A stretch of DNA of 64,000 bases from an uncultured Bacillota bacterium (GCA_945867665.1 CAMBIR010000001.1:94168-158167), one strand, 5' to 3'. Positions 8,020 to 16,686 are shown, counted from the stretch's first letter. The notes: generated from the letters alone by a model not told the origin. Numbers and translations are program-made.

Positions 8020-9211
8020 GTCTGTTTCTTTTATAATTTCTAAGTTTTAGAATATGTTTTAGAGAATATAACATTAAAAAAGTTAAAATAATTATGATTC
8101 CGTAAAGGACGGGGTGATAAAACTCTAAGTTTTTTTCTAAGTAAACATCATACTGATATAGAGTATTATTTTCATAGACAATTTTTACGGTACCGATTTT
8201 ATCTCCTTTTTTATATTTATAATTTATTTCTTCTAATCCTGAATAAATATATTTTATTCTATTTTTTCTGATATCATTTGATAGATAAAGGGAAATATCT
8301 TGATTAGAAGTAATGATATAATTTTTTTCTTTCCCCCATTTTATGGGAAGAGTTTTTATTTTTTGATTTTTTTCAATTACGGTTTGATAACTGTAGTTTG
8401 TACTGTAATAGTCATAGATTTCTAAGCTATCTTTTACCGCGTTGGATCTTATTTTCGTACTTGCTCCTAGGGTTATTAAAAGATAATCTACATTATCTAT
8501 TGTTGCGGTTGATGCTAAGCATAAACCTGCGCCATCGGTAAAGCCACTTTTTGCCCCTGTTATGTTACTAACGTCCAATCCATACGACCTAGAATAACTC
8601 GTAAGGGTTGTTTTTACAGTTTTATTAATGGCGTCTATTTTATATTCTTTGGCCGTAAAGACTCCTTTGAAGGTTTTGTTTTTGAGACTATAAATTAAGA
8701 GCTTGGCAATATCAGAGGTAGTAGAATAATTATTATCACTATCCATCCCAACAGGGTTATCAAAATGCGTGTTTTTGAGTTTTAATTTGCTTGCTTCTTC
8801 ATTCATCAAGTCTACGAATTTGCTTATGCTTCCACTGGTAGATATGGCTAGTGCATTAACGGCATCTGCTCCACTTGGAAGCATTGAGCCATATAATAAG
8901 TCTTTAATTGTAGGGGTATCTCCTACTTTAAATCCTACTTGTGTATATTCTTCAATTCCTTGTAACATTTCTTTTGTAATTTCTACTTTTTTCTCTAAAT
9001 CGTCATTATTTTCAATGGCAGTAATTACAGTCATTATTTTGGTTAGACTAGCAATTTGTAATTTTTCATCACTTTTTAGTTGATATAAAATCTTTTCTTC
9101 ATTCATGTTATAGAGAATAGCACTTTTGGATGTAATATTAAATTCTTCAGCATAAGCAATATTGATATTGAATAAGAACACCAGAAAGATTAATTTTAAT
9201 TTCTTTTTCAT
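8009..9211 (-). CDS. D-alanyl-D-alanine carboxypeptidase (PBP5/DacF-type, peptidase S11)
   Basis: Trims the terminal D-Ala of peptidoglycan stem peptides outside the membrane. A signal peptide (1-21, ending AYA) precedes the S11 domain: nucleophile motif S55-L-T-K58, second motif S113-G-A115 and third motif K221-S-G. The usual second motif is S-x-N; here Asn is Ala, a variant I believe occurs in some Bacillota. A beta-rich C-terminal domain and a true membrane helix (about 367-386) with a basic tail anchor it. It starts at ATG 9211 behind AGAGGTGAATC. The next gene upstream is the repeat surface protein. Confidence 0.9.
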   Translation of the reverse strand: MKKKLKLIFLVFLFNINIAYAEEFNITSKSAILYNMNEEKILYQLKSDEKLQIASLTKIMTVITAIENNDDLEKKVEITKEMLQGIEEYTQVGFKVGDTPTIKDLLYGSMLPSGADAVNALAISTSGSISKFVDLMNEEASKLKLKNTHFDNPVGMDSDNNYSTTSDIAKLLIYSLKNKTFKGVFTAKEYKIDAINKTVKTTLTSYSRSYGLDVSNITGAKSGFTDGAGLCLASTATIDNVDYLLITLGASTKIRSNAVKDSLEIYDYYSTNYSYQTVIEKNQKIKTLPIKWGKEKNYIITSNQDISLYLSNDIRKNRIKYIYSGLEEINYKYKKGDKIGTVKIVYENNTLYQYDVYLEKNLEFYHPVLYGIIIILTFLMLYSLKHILKLRNYKRNRRNA

Positions 9212-9263
9212 GATTCACCTCTATTTTTTTATTGGTATAAAATACTCATTTAGACTTATCTAC

Positions 9264-11210
9264 TTATTTAGTACTATCTGGAGAAATGGTATATGGATCT
9301 TCATATGTCCCTGTTCCTCCTGTTACGATGACGGAAGACTTAAGACGTAGGACAGGGCGCACGCCGTACGCAAAATTCGAGTTGTAGTTGTACACGCCCC
9401 GGAGAGACGGACGCCAGGAGAACGCAAGCGTCGAGGAAGCACTACGAGGAGTGGCAAACCAATAATACCCACTATTATTAATAATTGCGTAGTCATTGTA
9501 ATAACCGTCAGCTTTATTGTAAGCAGTACTAATTGTATCTCCAGTAATTTTTTGAAAGTCACCATCACTCATATTCCAAGCACTACTATTATTACATATG
9601 CCTCCGTACGCATAAGTAGAGTTACAGTAAGTAAGCGATTTTGTATTTAAATTGGCTAAATGTTTTGGTGCTCCACCAGTTGTCTCATAACTGCTACAAC
9701 TAGTACTTGCATTCCCAGAAGAATCTGTACACATACATTCTGGAGAACCTCCTGATGTAAGATAAGCAGTTCCATCATTGATATAAGCAACACGCCATCC
9801 AGAAGCATTAAATTTATCATCAGAACTATAGCAATATCCCATATCACTACTATCAACATAATTGGCATTTTGCCCTTCGCATGATTTGCCTGAACAACCA
9901 TTAGTACCTGTATATTTGACATATGAGCCTGGAGCAACCTCAGATAATTTAGTTTTACCGCTGCTAATTGTATACGGGTCTTCATACGTCCCGGTTCCTC
10001 CTGTTACGATGACGGAAGACTTAAGACGTAGGACAGGGCGCACGCCGTACGCAAAATTCGAGTTGTAGTTGTACACGCCCCGGAGAGACGGACGCCAGGA
10101 GAACGCAAGCGTCGAGGAAGCACTACGAGGAGTGGCAAACCAATAATACCCACTATTATTAATAATTGCGTAGTCATTGTAATAACCGTCAGCTTTATTG
10201 TAAGCAGTACTAATTGTATCTCCAGTAATTTTTTGAAAGTCACCATCACTCATATTCCAAGCACTACTATTATTACATATGTCTCCGTACGCATAAGTAG
10301 AGTTACAGTAAGTAAGCGCTTTAGCATTTAAATTTGCAAGATGTTTAGGAATACCTGGTGTTTTTTCATAATCACTACAGCTAGTACTTGCATTTCCTGA
10401 TGAATCTGTGCACATGCATTCAGGTGATCCGCCCGAAGTAAGGTAAGCAGTCCCATCATTAATATAAACGACACGCCAACCATTAGAATTAAATTTATAA
10501 GAAGAGCTATAACAGTATCCCATATCTGTATTGCTTACATAGTTAGCATTTTGACCTTCACATGATTTGCCTGAACAACCATTCGTCCCTGTATATTTTA
10601 TATAAGAACCCGGTGATACCGTATTTAGATATTGTTTTGTTGTCGTTGTACCACAGTCTCCATAAGTAATGGTTGTTTTCATGCTTCCACTCATCATTGA
10701 TTCGGAGTTTTCCATATTTCCATCGATATAGACAACAAACATAAATGAATAGGTTTTATTCCCGGCTACTTTTATGGTACTGGATAAAGTATTTTCTTTA
10801 ATACCTAAGTTACTAAAATTTCCTGATAATAAAGGGGTTTTACTATAATCAAAATTATTTGTTCCTGTTGTATCTTGTAATAGAGCCCATTTAAAAGAAT
10901 CGGTTCTTAAGGAAGAACTGATGGAAGTAATATTTAAACCTAGAGTGATATTAATTTCTTCGCCACCAGTATTTTTGATATTAAAATTTGCTTTAACGCC
11001 ATCTTTTAAACTTAATATAGGGCCAATATTTTTAACTTCTATACTAGGGCCATTAGTACATTCGACCGAAGAATCTTTAATGGTTAAATTTACGGTATTA
11101 TTTCCACTTCTCCATTCATACCAAGCATAAGTAAAATAAACAAGGCAACTTATAAAAAATATAAGTCCTATAACAGTGCCAATTACTTTTCTTTTGTCGA
11201 TAGGTTTCAC
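9264..11210 (-). CDS. Surface protein with two tandem Cys-rich domains ending in GVRPVL (candidate DGR target)
   Basis: A 648-aa protein starting at GTG 11210 behind AGGAGAGTGATAAC. Residues about 8-28 are a membrane anchor/signal followed by TYAWYEW, then a beta-rich N-terminal region (about 30-190) of the TasA/camelysin-like sort. Two tandem copies of a 227-aa domain follow, each with NGCSGKSCEGQ, MGYCYSS, ECMCTDSSGN and YCNS cysteine blocks and each ending in a WFATPRSASS...GVRPVLRLKSS block. That end resembles DUF6273-like, C-type-lectin-like domains which are known targets of diversity-generating retroelements. The last ~96 residues of both copies are encoded by identical DNA. Function unknown; adhesion or ligand binding is inferred. 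No reverse transcriptase is in the window. Confidence 0.75.
   Translation of the reverse strand: MKPIDKRKVIGTVIGLIFFISCLVYFTYAWYEWRSGNNTVNLTIKDSSVECTNGPSIEVKNIGPILSLKDGVKANFNIKNTGGEEINITLGLNITSISSSLRTDSFKWALLQDTTGTNNFDYSKTPLLSGNFSNLGIKENTLSSTIKVAGNKTYSFMFVVYIDGNMENSESMMSGSMKTTITYGDCGTTTTKQYLNTVSPGSYIKYTGTNGCSGKSCEGQNANYVSNTDMGYCYSSSYKFNSNGWRVVYINDGTAYLTSGGSPECMCTDSSGNASTSCSDYEKTPGIPKHLANLNAKALTYCNSTYAYGDICNNSSAWNMSDGDFQKITGDTISTAYNKADGYYNDYAIINNSGYYWFATPRSASSTLAFSWRPSLRGVYNYNSNFAYGVRPVLRLKSSVIVTGGTGTYEDPYTISSGKTKLSEVAPGSYVKYTGTNGCSGKSCEGQNANYVDSSDMGYCYSSDDKFNASGWRVAYINDGTAYLTSGGSPECMCTDSSGNASTSCSSYETTGGAPKHLANLNTKSLTYCNSTYAYGGICNNSSAWNMSDGDFQKITGDTISTAYNKADGYYNDYAIINNSGYYWFATPRSASSTLAFSWRPSLRGVYNYNSNFAYGVRPVLRLKSSVIVTGGTGTYEDPYTISPDSTK
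9313..9600. repeat. 288-bp perfect direct repeat, copy in the C-terminal domain
   Basis: These 288 bases are identical to 9994-10281 (offset 681 bases, i.e. 227 codons). Mismatches begin at once on the left (9312, 9306); on the right there is one at 9601, then a further matching stretch to about 9637 before the copies diverge. The sharp edges suggest gene conversion or recent replacement inside an older tandem duplication. Confidence 0.92.
9329..9461 (-). other. GC-rich tract, candidate hypervariable region (copy B)
   Basis: This stretch is well over 50 % G+C inside a gene and genome near 30 %. On the coding strand it uses codons rare in the neighbours (CGT, CGG, CTC, TCC, GCG, GTC) and has few A residues. 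It encodes the segment from FATPRSASST to GVRPVLRLKSS. Few A residues and NNC/NNT/NNG codons are what adenine mutagenesis of a template repeat leaves behind. Function as a DGR variable region is inference. Confidence 0.5.
9994..10281. repeat. 288-bp perfect direct repeat, copy in the first domain
   Basis: Identical to 9313-9600. The rest of the two 681-base domain units is similar but carries many substitutions, so this block is younger than the domain duplication. Confidence 0.92.
10010..10142 (-). other. GC-rich tract, candidate hypervariable region (copy A)
   Basis: Identical in sequence to 9329-9461 and with the same anomalous base composition and codon use. It encodes the C-terminal block of the first of the two tandem domains. 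Confidence 0.5.
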
Positions 11211-11277
11211 GTTATCACTCTCCTACTTTGATACTATCATTTTAACATAACTGATGGTAATTTTTCAATGATTTATA

Positions 11278-11318
11278 GAAAAAAACAAGAACTATTTTCT
11301 TTTTAACGTTCTTGTTTT
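11278..11318 (-). terminator. Terminator at the end of the 91-aa gene
   Basis: On the minus strand AAAAACAAGAAC pairs with GTTCTTGTTTTT and runs into a T tract. It overlaps the last codons of the small gene. Confidence 0.78.
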
Positions 11319-11567
11319 TCTATTTTTTTCATACTTTTTATTTGCTACTTCTAAGTAAGTTTCCTGAGCTAAAATTCCATCTAAGTATTTTTTATGTTCT
11401 ATGGCACTATAATACTTGAAACGTAATTGTTGTAATTCATTCCATAACTCTTCATAAGAATTACCCTCGTTTAATAGTTTTAAATAATAGTTAATATTAG
11501 TTTCCTCTTCTTGTGAGATAGGAAGTAATATTTTTGTTTGGTTATTATAAAAATATTTTATTTCCAT
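11292..11567 (-). CDS. Small hypothetical protein (91 aa)
   Basis: A soluble, charged protein starting MEIKYFYNNQTKILL and ending in a run of Lys and Arg. The ribosome-binding site AAAGGAGGAG lies between the upstream in-frame ATG (11585) and ATG 11567, so the latter is the start. It looks mostly helical and has no cysteine, membrane segment or known motif. It lies just downstream of the MMPL exporter operon (about 60 bases) and has its own terminator, so it may be cotranscribed with that operon. Not recognised. Confidence 0.65.
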   Translation of the reverse strand: MEIKYFYNNQTKILLPISQEEETNINYYLKLLNEGNSYEELWNELQQLRFKYYSAIEHKKYLDGILAQETYLEVANKKYEKNRKTRTLKRK

Positions 11568-11630
11568 TTTTCTCCTCCTTTTCATTCGGAAGATTTATCA
11601 TAGCACGTTTTTTTAGAAAAGGCAAGGAGA

Positions 11631-13223
11631 TTATTTAATTACCGATACAAATGTTGTACTGTTTGTATTATTTGAAGCAAATCCTTTATATTGTTCACTT
11701 AAGTCTACTAATTTTTTTAGTTTATTGGTTTTTCCTTGGATGTTATTTGCATAGTTTACTAAGGTAGAAATTCCTTCTTTATTATAAGTAGAAATTCCTG
11801 ATTTTAAAGTAGTTGTTCCAGAGACTAGACTAGAAGTTCCATTCATTAGCGTATTTGTTCCTTGATATAGAGCATTTATGCCTTCTGTAATTTTACTACT
11901 GCTTGTATATAGGGTATTAGAGCCATTTTCTAACTCAACAAGGCCTGCACGTAGGCTACTTAATTGTGTTTTTACGGTTGATGCTGTTTCCATTAAGGTT
12001 TTAGAAGTTGTGTCAATAGCACTGTTATTCATTGAAAGTAAATAAATTAAATTGTTATTTCCTTCATAAGTATTTTTTAAAGTAATCAAGTTTTTGATTG
12101 TTGCTTTATCTAATGGTAGGGTCATAATTTCTTCAACTGTTTTTTCACTAAGTTGATATGTTGTGTAGGTTTCTTCTAAAGTACTATTTGTATTTGTTAA
12201 TTTATTAATGGCTTCGGTGTTCTTTTCTTTTAAAATACTTAATTTTTCAAGAGATGCTTGCATATTAGAATCTGATAAGGAAGCAGATGAGGCATCAATG
12301 GCAGCAATAATTTGTTTTACTCCCCCATTTAAATCATAAGTTCCTTTGGTTAAGGCTTGCATATAATTTTTTACGGTATTTAAGTTTTCATTAATTTCTT
12401 TTGTGCCATTTAATAATTGTTGAGCACCACTTTCTAATTCATTTGCCCCATTTTCAATCGCGTCCATATTGGTTTTTAATAGCCCTACTTTACTGTAGAC
12501 GTCATCTAATTTATTAAATACTTCTAAATCATTTTTCTCAATTAATTTAGGTGTTGCTACCGTATAGATGGTTGGTTGTTTATATTTTTTGGTATCGAAA
12601 GTAATGGTAATTTTATTCATTTCTTTAAAATTATCTAAGTTTGTACTTTCATATAGTCCTGGAGTTGCAACTCCTACTAGGATAAATTTATTTCCACTAT
12701 TGATGGCTTTACCATTGGAAATTGTAATATTAGAACTATTTTTATCTAACATCGCACCTAATGTTACAACAAATGGTGTATAAAGGGTTTCTCCATCAAT
12801 TTGGTGAGCATCGGTATTTTTTAAAGTTACTTCAATTTTTACTTTACCTGATGCACCAATTAATTCTTTATTGGTCACTTCTTTATCATTTAAATAGTAT
12901 TTTACATTTGTTTCGATAGGAAGTTCTTTTTCGAATTCTCCTTGATAAAAGATGTCCTTTCCACGAGATGTCCACGTTAATTTATTATTATCTAGGGTAA
13001 ATGTTTCCTTTCCATTGATATTTAGAATTTTCTTTAATTCTGTTGTATCTTCAATACTTGTTCCTTCTAAGGAACTTAAATGATTGGTTACAACCGTTTT
13101 AAATCTTGTTCCATCGGCATTTAAATTAGAATAGATGGATTCTTCTTTTTCTAAAGCAAAGACATTAAATGGCATTGTTATAATGCTAAGAGCTATTATG
13201 CTCGTTACTAATTTTTTATTCAT
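11631..13223 (-). CDS. Secreted coiled-coil partner of an MMPL exporter
   Basis: A 530-aa protein with a clear signal peptide (1-23, ending NVFA). The N-terminal half is beta-rich; residues about 255-510 contain repeated helical segments with the spacing of YhgE/Pip-type proteins (ANELESGAQQLLNGTKEI, ELENGSNTLYTSSSKI, LYQGTNTLMNGTSSLVSG). Its ATG overlaps the stop of the MMPL gene by one base (TAATG), so the two are translationally coupled. It probably acts outside the membrane as an accessory to the transporter, like the secreted or YhgE-like partners of other Gram-positive MMPL systems. Substrate unknown. Confidence 0.75.
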   Translation of the reverse strand: MNKKLVTSIIALSIITMPFNVFALEKEESIYSNLNADGTRFKTVVTNHLSSLEGTSIEDTTELKKILNINGKETFTLDNNKLTWTSRGKDIFYQGEFEKELPIETNVKYYLNDKEVTNKELIGASGKVKIEVTLKNTDAHQIDGETLYTPFVVTLGAMLDKNSSNITISNGKAINSGNKFILVGVATPGLYESTNLDNFKEMNKITITFDTKKYKQPTIYTVATPKLIEKNDLEVFNKLDDVYSKVGLLKTNMDAIENGANELESGAQQLLNGTKEINENLNTVKNYMQALTKGTYDLNGGVKQIIAAIDASSASLSDSNMQASLEKLSILKEKNTEAINKLTNTNSTLEETYTTYQLSEKTVEEIMTLPLDKATIKNLITLKNTYEGNNNLIYLLSMNNSAIDTTSKTLMETASTVKTQLSSLRAGLVELENGSNTLYTSSSKITEGINALYQGTNTLMNGTSSLVSGTTTLKSGISTYNKEGISTLVNYANNIQGKTNKLKKLVDLSEQYKGFASNNTNSTTFVSVIK

Positions 13224-15289
13224 TATATTTCCTCCTTCATTCCTTTAGTGGTTTTCATGATAATTTTATCAAATATTAATAATAGTGATGGTAAGATTAA
13301 GATAACCACTAACATACTAATTATTGAACCTCGTGATAATAATTTACAGATTGAACCAATTAAATCAATTTTGGAATAAACGCCTACTCCAATTGTTGCG
13401 GCAAAGAAACATAGGGCACTGACAATAATTGATGGAATCGTAAATTGTAAGGTTTCCTTCATGGCGTCGTATTTATCTTGTACATTTTTTCTTGTACTTA
13501 AATATTTTGATGACATTAAAATTGCATAGTCAATGGTTGCTCCTAATTGAATGGTACCAATGATTATTGATGCAATAAATGGTAAGGATGTATTAGTATA
13601 GAAAGCAACACTCATATTGGCTAGAATCGCAAATTCAATTGCACTAATTAAGATAACGGGTAGACTTAATGACTTTAAGACAAATAGCATGATTACAAAG
13701 ATTAAGCCAATGGATACATAGTTTACATTTTTAAAGTCGATATCACTAATTTCTGTTAAATCTTTCATTAGTGGTCCTTCCCCTGCAACAATGGATGATT
13801 TATCATATTTTTTGACAATTTTATTGACTTCATTAATTTGATTATTTAATTGTGTTGTTGCAATATCATAAGTAGAATTTAAAAGTACTAATTGATATTT
13901 ATCGCTTTCCATTAATTTGGTTAAATCATCTGGTAGCATACTAATAGGTAAGCCAAAATCTAGTACACTAGTTGGACTTAGGACTAAGTCAATTCCTTTT
14001 ACTTCTTTTAATTTTTCGACTAATTCTTCCTTTTCTTCGCTGTTCATATTTTTATCTAATAAGACAATTTCAGGAGAAACAATATTAAATTCTTCTTTTA
14101 AATTAGAATTTGCGATACTAGATGCTAATGTACTTGGTAATGACTTATCTAAGTTATAGTAAACTTTAACATTGTTATTTCCATAAATTGCAGGAATTAA
14201 AAGAATAATAAAGGTAAGAATAATCAGATTATGGTATTTAATTGAAAAGTTTTGTAAGCCCTTAAACTCTAGCATTAAGTTTTTATGATGCGTTTTTTCA
14301 ATTAATTTATCACAAACTAAGAGAAGAGATGGGAATAGAGTTAAAACACAGATTAGGCCACAGATTACCCCTTTTGCCATAACAAGCCCAATATCTTTTC
14401 CTAAAGTTAATTTCATCATACATAAGGCTAAGAAACCAGCAACTGTAGTTAGAGAACTTCCTAAAACAGAATGGAATGTTTCGGCGATGGCTTCTTGCAT
14501 AGCCTTATGTTTATCTTTTTCATGTGTTAGGGCTTGAATATATTTATGGTACAAAAAGATAGAAAAGTCCATTGTTACCCCAAGTTGTAATACTGCACTA
14601 ATGGCTTTTGTGATGTAAGAGATTTCTCCTAAGAAAATATTTGTTCCCATATTGTACAAAATAGCTACACCAATATTTCCTAATAGTAATACGGGGATGA
14701 TGAATGAGTCGGTTGCTACGGTTAAGACGATTAAGCAAAGAATGACTGCAATAACAATATAAGCTAGCATTTCACTATTGGATACATCTCTTGTATCTAA
14801 TACCATTGCACTCATGCCACTGACTTTTGAAGCGTCCCCTACTACTTTTCGTAAATCTTCAACAGCCTTCAATGTAATCTCATCAGAAGTCCCATTTTCA
14901 AAAGTTACGACAATGACATTTTTTTCATCTTTATGTAACTTTTGGGTTACTTCATCTGGTAAAATATCCATAGGGATAGTGGTATCCGTTACATCAGCAA
15001 GGCTAGCAACTAGATTAACGGAATCTATTTTTTCAATTTTTTCTTCTAGTTTTAGCATATCGTAATTACTCATATTCTCGACTGTGACAAAAGAGAATGC
15101 TCCAATGCCAAAATCAGAAGTTAAAATATCTTGTCCTTTAATGGTTTCAATATCACTTGGTAAATAAACTAAGATATTATAATTTATTTTTGTATTCACA
15201 TAACCAATTAAAGATGGAATCAAGAGAATTAGAGCAATTACTACCACTAAAACACTATTGTTCGTAATGAACTTATTGATTTTTTTCAT
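13223..15289 (-). CDS. MMPL/RND-family exporter
   Basis: A 688-aa polytopic membrane protein of the MMPL branch of RND transporters, which move lipids or drugs with proton energy. Two halves repeat the pattern of one helix, an external domain, then five helices. Typical blocks are AVLQLGVTMDFSIFLYHKY in the first half and IQLGATIDYAILMSSKYL in the second; the Asp in each is in the proton-relay position. It heads an operon with the coiled-coil partner and is divergent from a TetR regulator, which suggests induction by its substrate. It starts at ATG 15289 behind GGAGGTAAT. Confidence 0.9.
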   Translation of the reverse strand: MKKINKFITNNSVLVVVIALILLIPSLIGYVNTKINYNILVYLPSDIETIKGQDILTSDFGIGAFSFVTVENMSNYDMLKLEEKIEKIDSVNLVASLADVTDTTIPMDILPDEVTQKLHKDEKNVIVVTFENGTSDEITLKAVEDLRKVVGDASKVSGMSAMVLDTRDVSNSEMLAYIVIAVILCLIVLTVATDSFIIPVLLLGNIGVAILYNMGTNIFLGEISYITKAISAVLQLGVTMDFSIFLYHKYIQALTHEKDKHKAMQEAIAETFHSVLGSSLTTVAGFLALCMMKLTLGKDIGLVMAKGVICGLICVLTLFPSLLLVCDKLIEKTHHKNLMLEFKGLQNFSIKYHNLIILTFIILLIPAIYGNNNVKVYYNLDKSLPSTLASSIANSNLKEEFNIVSPEIVLLDKNMNSEEKEELVEKLKEVKGIDLVLSPTSVLDFGLPISMLPDDLTKLMESDKYQLVLLNSTYDIATTQLNNQINEVNKIVKKYDKSSIVAGEGPLMKDLTEISDIDFKNVNYVSIGLIFVIMLFVLKSLSLPVILISAIEFAILANMSVAFYTNTSLPFIASIIIGTIQLGATIDYAILMSSKYLSTRKNVQDKYDAMKETLQFTIPSIIVSALCFFAATIGVGVYSKIDLIGSICKLLSRGSIISMLVVILILPSLLLIFDKIIMKTTKGMKEEI

Positions 15290-15362
15290 TATATTACCTC
15301 CATTTGCTAAGATATCATATTACAAATTTTTAAAAAATTCACTAACAAACCGTTATTAATGT

Positions 15363-15420
15363 ATGTTATTAAACATTTGCCTATTAATTGTTGCATAAAT
15401 AAACAATTTTTGTTGCATAA
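15363..15420. promoter_or_regulatory. Candidate operator region between the exporter and tetR
   Basis: The intergenic region contains an interrupted palindrome ATGTT-N4-AACAT (15363-15376) and a direct repeat TTGTTGCATAA at 15388-15398 and 15410-15420, spaced 22 bases, about two helical turns. The second copy ends one base before the tetR -35 box. Such elements fit TetR binding and autoregulation, but the true operator is not proven. Confidence 0.45.
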
Positions 15421-15421
15421 C

Positions 15422-15450
15422 TTTACAAATGTATCTTAAGTTACTATAAT
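15422..15450 (+). promoter_or_regulatory. Promoter of the tetR-family gene
   Basis: TTTACA (15422-15427) and TATAAT (15445-15450) with a 17-base spacer, 19 bases before the ATG. Confidence 0.75.
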
Positions 15451-15468
15451 GTTAATAGGTGATGTAAA

Positions 15469-16041
15469 ATGAACAAAAAGACCGATTTAAGGGTAATTAA
15501 GACCAAAAATAATCTTTATCAGACTTTAATTGAGTTAATGAGTGATATGCCTTTTGAAGAAATCAAGGTTTCTGATATTTGTGATAAGGCATTAGTCAAT
15601 CGCTCTACTTTTTATTCTCACTATTCTGATAAATACGAACTACTTTCTTCCTATATTGATACACTTAAAGATTCCCTGGAGAAAGAGCTAGAGAAGAATA
15701 CAAGTATTAAGAATACAAAAGAATACTATTTAGAGATGATATCTTTATTTTTAGACCACGTTTCAGAAAAGCGAGAAATTTATATTGCGATTGGTAAGGC
15801 AAATAAAAATGGAATTATGATGGATATGATTTATGATACTTTTAAAAAGGAAATTATTGAGGGAATTGATAAATTTGATAAAAAGGTACAAATTCCTAGT
15901 AACTTCGTTGCAACTTTCTATTTAGGCGCGGTATTTAGCGCAGGAACAGAATGGATGCTTAATGATTCTAAATATACAAAGGAAGAAATGATTCACTATT
16001 TAGATATTTTAATTCCTGATGATTTGGAAATATCCAAATAG
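15469..16041 (+). CDS. TetR/AcrR-family transcriptional regulator
   Basis: A 190-aa one-component repressor. The N-terminal helix-turn-helix (about 10-55) has the family pattern: LMSDMPFEEIKVSDICDKA, then NRSTFYSHYSDKYEL. The C-terminal ligand domain is helical and ends in the TetR_C-like FYLGAVFSAGTEWML segment common in Bacillota YdgC/DhaS-type regulators. Divergent placement from the MMPL operon makes that operon its likely target. It starts at ATG 15469 behind AGGTGATG. Confidence 0.92.
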   Translation: MNKKTDLRVIKTKNNLYQTLIELMSDMPFEEIKVSDICDKALVNRSTFYSHYSDKYELLSSYIDTLKDSLEKELEKNTSIKNTKEYYLEMISLFLDHVSEKREIYIAIGKANKNGIMMDMIYDTFKKEIIEGIDKFDKKVQIPSNFVATFYLGAVFSAGTEWMLNDSKYTKEEMIHYLDILIPDDLEISK

Positions 16042-16074
16042 AAAAATACTTCTATTTATTAAATCTTATTACAA

Positions 16075-16119
16075 TTAAAAAGGAAAAACGTTTAATTTAG
16101 AGTTTTCCCTTTTTTAATT
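16075..16119 (+). terminator. Terminator of the tetR-family gene
   Basis: AAAAAGGAAAAAC and GTTTTCCCTTTTTT form a stem ending in a T run, 35 bases after the stop codon. Confidence 0.78.
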
Positions 16120-16152
16120 TATAAAATAATATTATTTTAATTCATCTTCCAT

Positions 16153-16488
16153 TTATTGTTTAATTTTGTCGATATCCGTAAAGAAAAAATTAAGACCTTT
16201 CTTTTTTAATTTTAACATTTGGAGAAAGTTATTGAAAATCTCATCACAGATTGAATCAATGACTTTAGCTGGGGCGCCATTTTCTAAAACATGAACATGG
16301 TCTATATATTTTTCTACTTTACTACTAAGAGGAATAAACCATAATATCTCTTTATCTTTTATTGTAAAATAAGTTGGGCGAGCATGTCCATTTTCATGAT
16401 TAGACATTAATCCTTTATCGTTTACTTTTTCAAAAAAGAATCTTTTATGTGGTAAATATAACCTGTTTGCACTTTTATTTAGTATCAA
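16153..16488 (-). CDS. Type III toxin (CptN/ToxN-like endoribonuclease), apparently shortened
   Basis: Family toxins are RNases that cut their own antitoxin RNA precursor and cellular mRNA. The 111-aa frame contains the family-like blocks GHARPTYF, ILWFIPLSSKVEKY and, at the C-terminus, FLQMLKLKKKGLNFFFTDID. From memory of the family, about 40 residues (a block like FLIQNMFPIT.KYI) are missing between SSKVEKY and IDHVHV, as if an in-frame deletion joined two KY sites. The only usable start is TTG 16488, because TAG lies two codons upstream; AGGAG almost touches it. It sits directly downstream of the antitoxin RNA and its terminator. It may be inactive. Alternative: an intact but divergent short relative. 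Confidence 0.6.
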   Translation of the reverse strand: MILNKSANRLYLPHKRFFFEKVNDKGLMSNHENGHARPTYFTIKDKEILWFIPLSSKVEKYIDHVHVLENGAPAKVIDSICDEIFNNFLQMLKLKKKGLNFFFTDIDKIKQ

Positions 16489-16519
16489 CTCCTATGAGTA
16501 ATTTTATCATAAAAGAAAA

Positions 16520-16548
16520 GAAAACTCTATCAATAGATAGAAGTTTTC
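16520..16548 (-). terminator. Terminator between antitoxin RNA and toxin gene
   Basis: On the minus strand GAAAAC..CTATC and GATAGAGTTTTC form a long stem followed by a T-rich tract. A leaky terminator between antitoxin repeats and toxin is a hallmark of type III systems, setting an excess of RNA over toxin. Confidence 0.85.
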
Positions 16549-16680
16549 AAACATTTTCGTTCGGGATAATTTATTACTCGCGCCACCCGAGAGCGAGAAA
16601 CATTGTCGACCGGAATAATTTATTACTCGCACCATCCGGGAGCGAGAAACATTTTCTTCTTAAAGTCTTCTTTCTAATGC
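16520..16680 (-). ncRNA. Type III antitoxin RNA with two pseudoknot repeats
   Basis: The predicted transcript contains two 49-nt repeats (16605-16653 and 16556-16604) plus a 7-nt start of a third (16549-16555). Each repeat has a stem CTCGC/GCGAG whose loop can pair with a site after an AT-rich spacer: CCGGA with TCCGG in the first, TCGGG with CCCGA in the second. These compensatory differences keep five base pairs and strongly support an H-type pseudoknot. Family knowledge: such RNAs are cut into single repeats by the toxin and inhibit it in a ring-shaped complex. Confidence 0.85.
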
Positions 16681-16686
16681 AATAGT

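Noticed and set aside
9323-10249. Long open frames in other frames of the repeat protein, identical in both copies (81 aa)
   Set aside because: They follow from the duplicated DNA and lack ribosome-binding sites; the 648-aa frame with anchor, Cys blocks and ribosome-binding site explains the region.
16549-16653. Two ~49-nt repeats considered as a CRISPR array or leftover
   Set aside because: There are no unique spacers; the repeats abut each other, contain conserved internal stems with covariation and are followed by a terminator and toxin gene, so antitoxin RNA explains them better.
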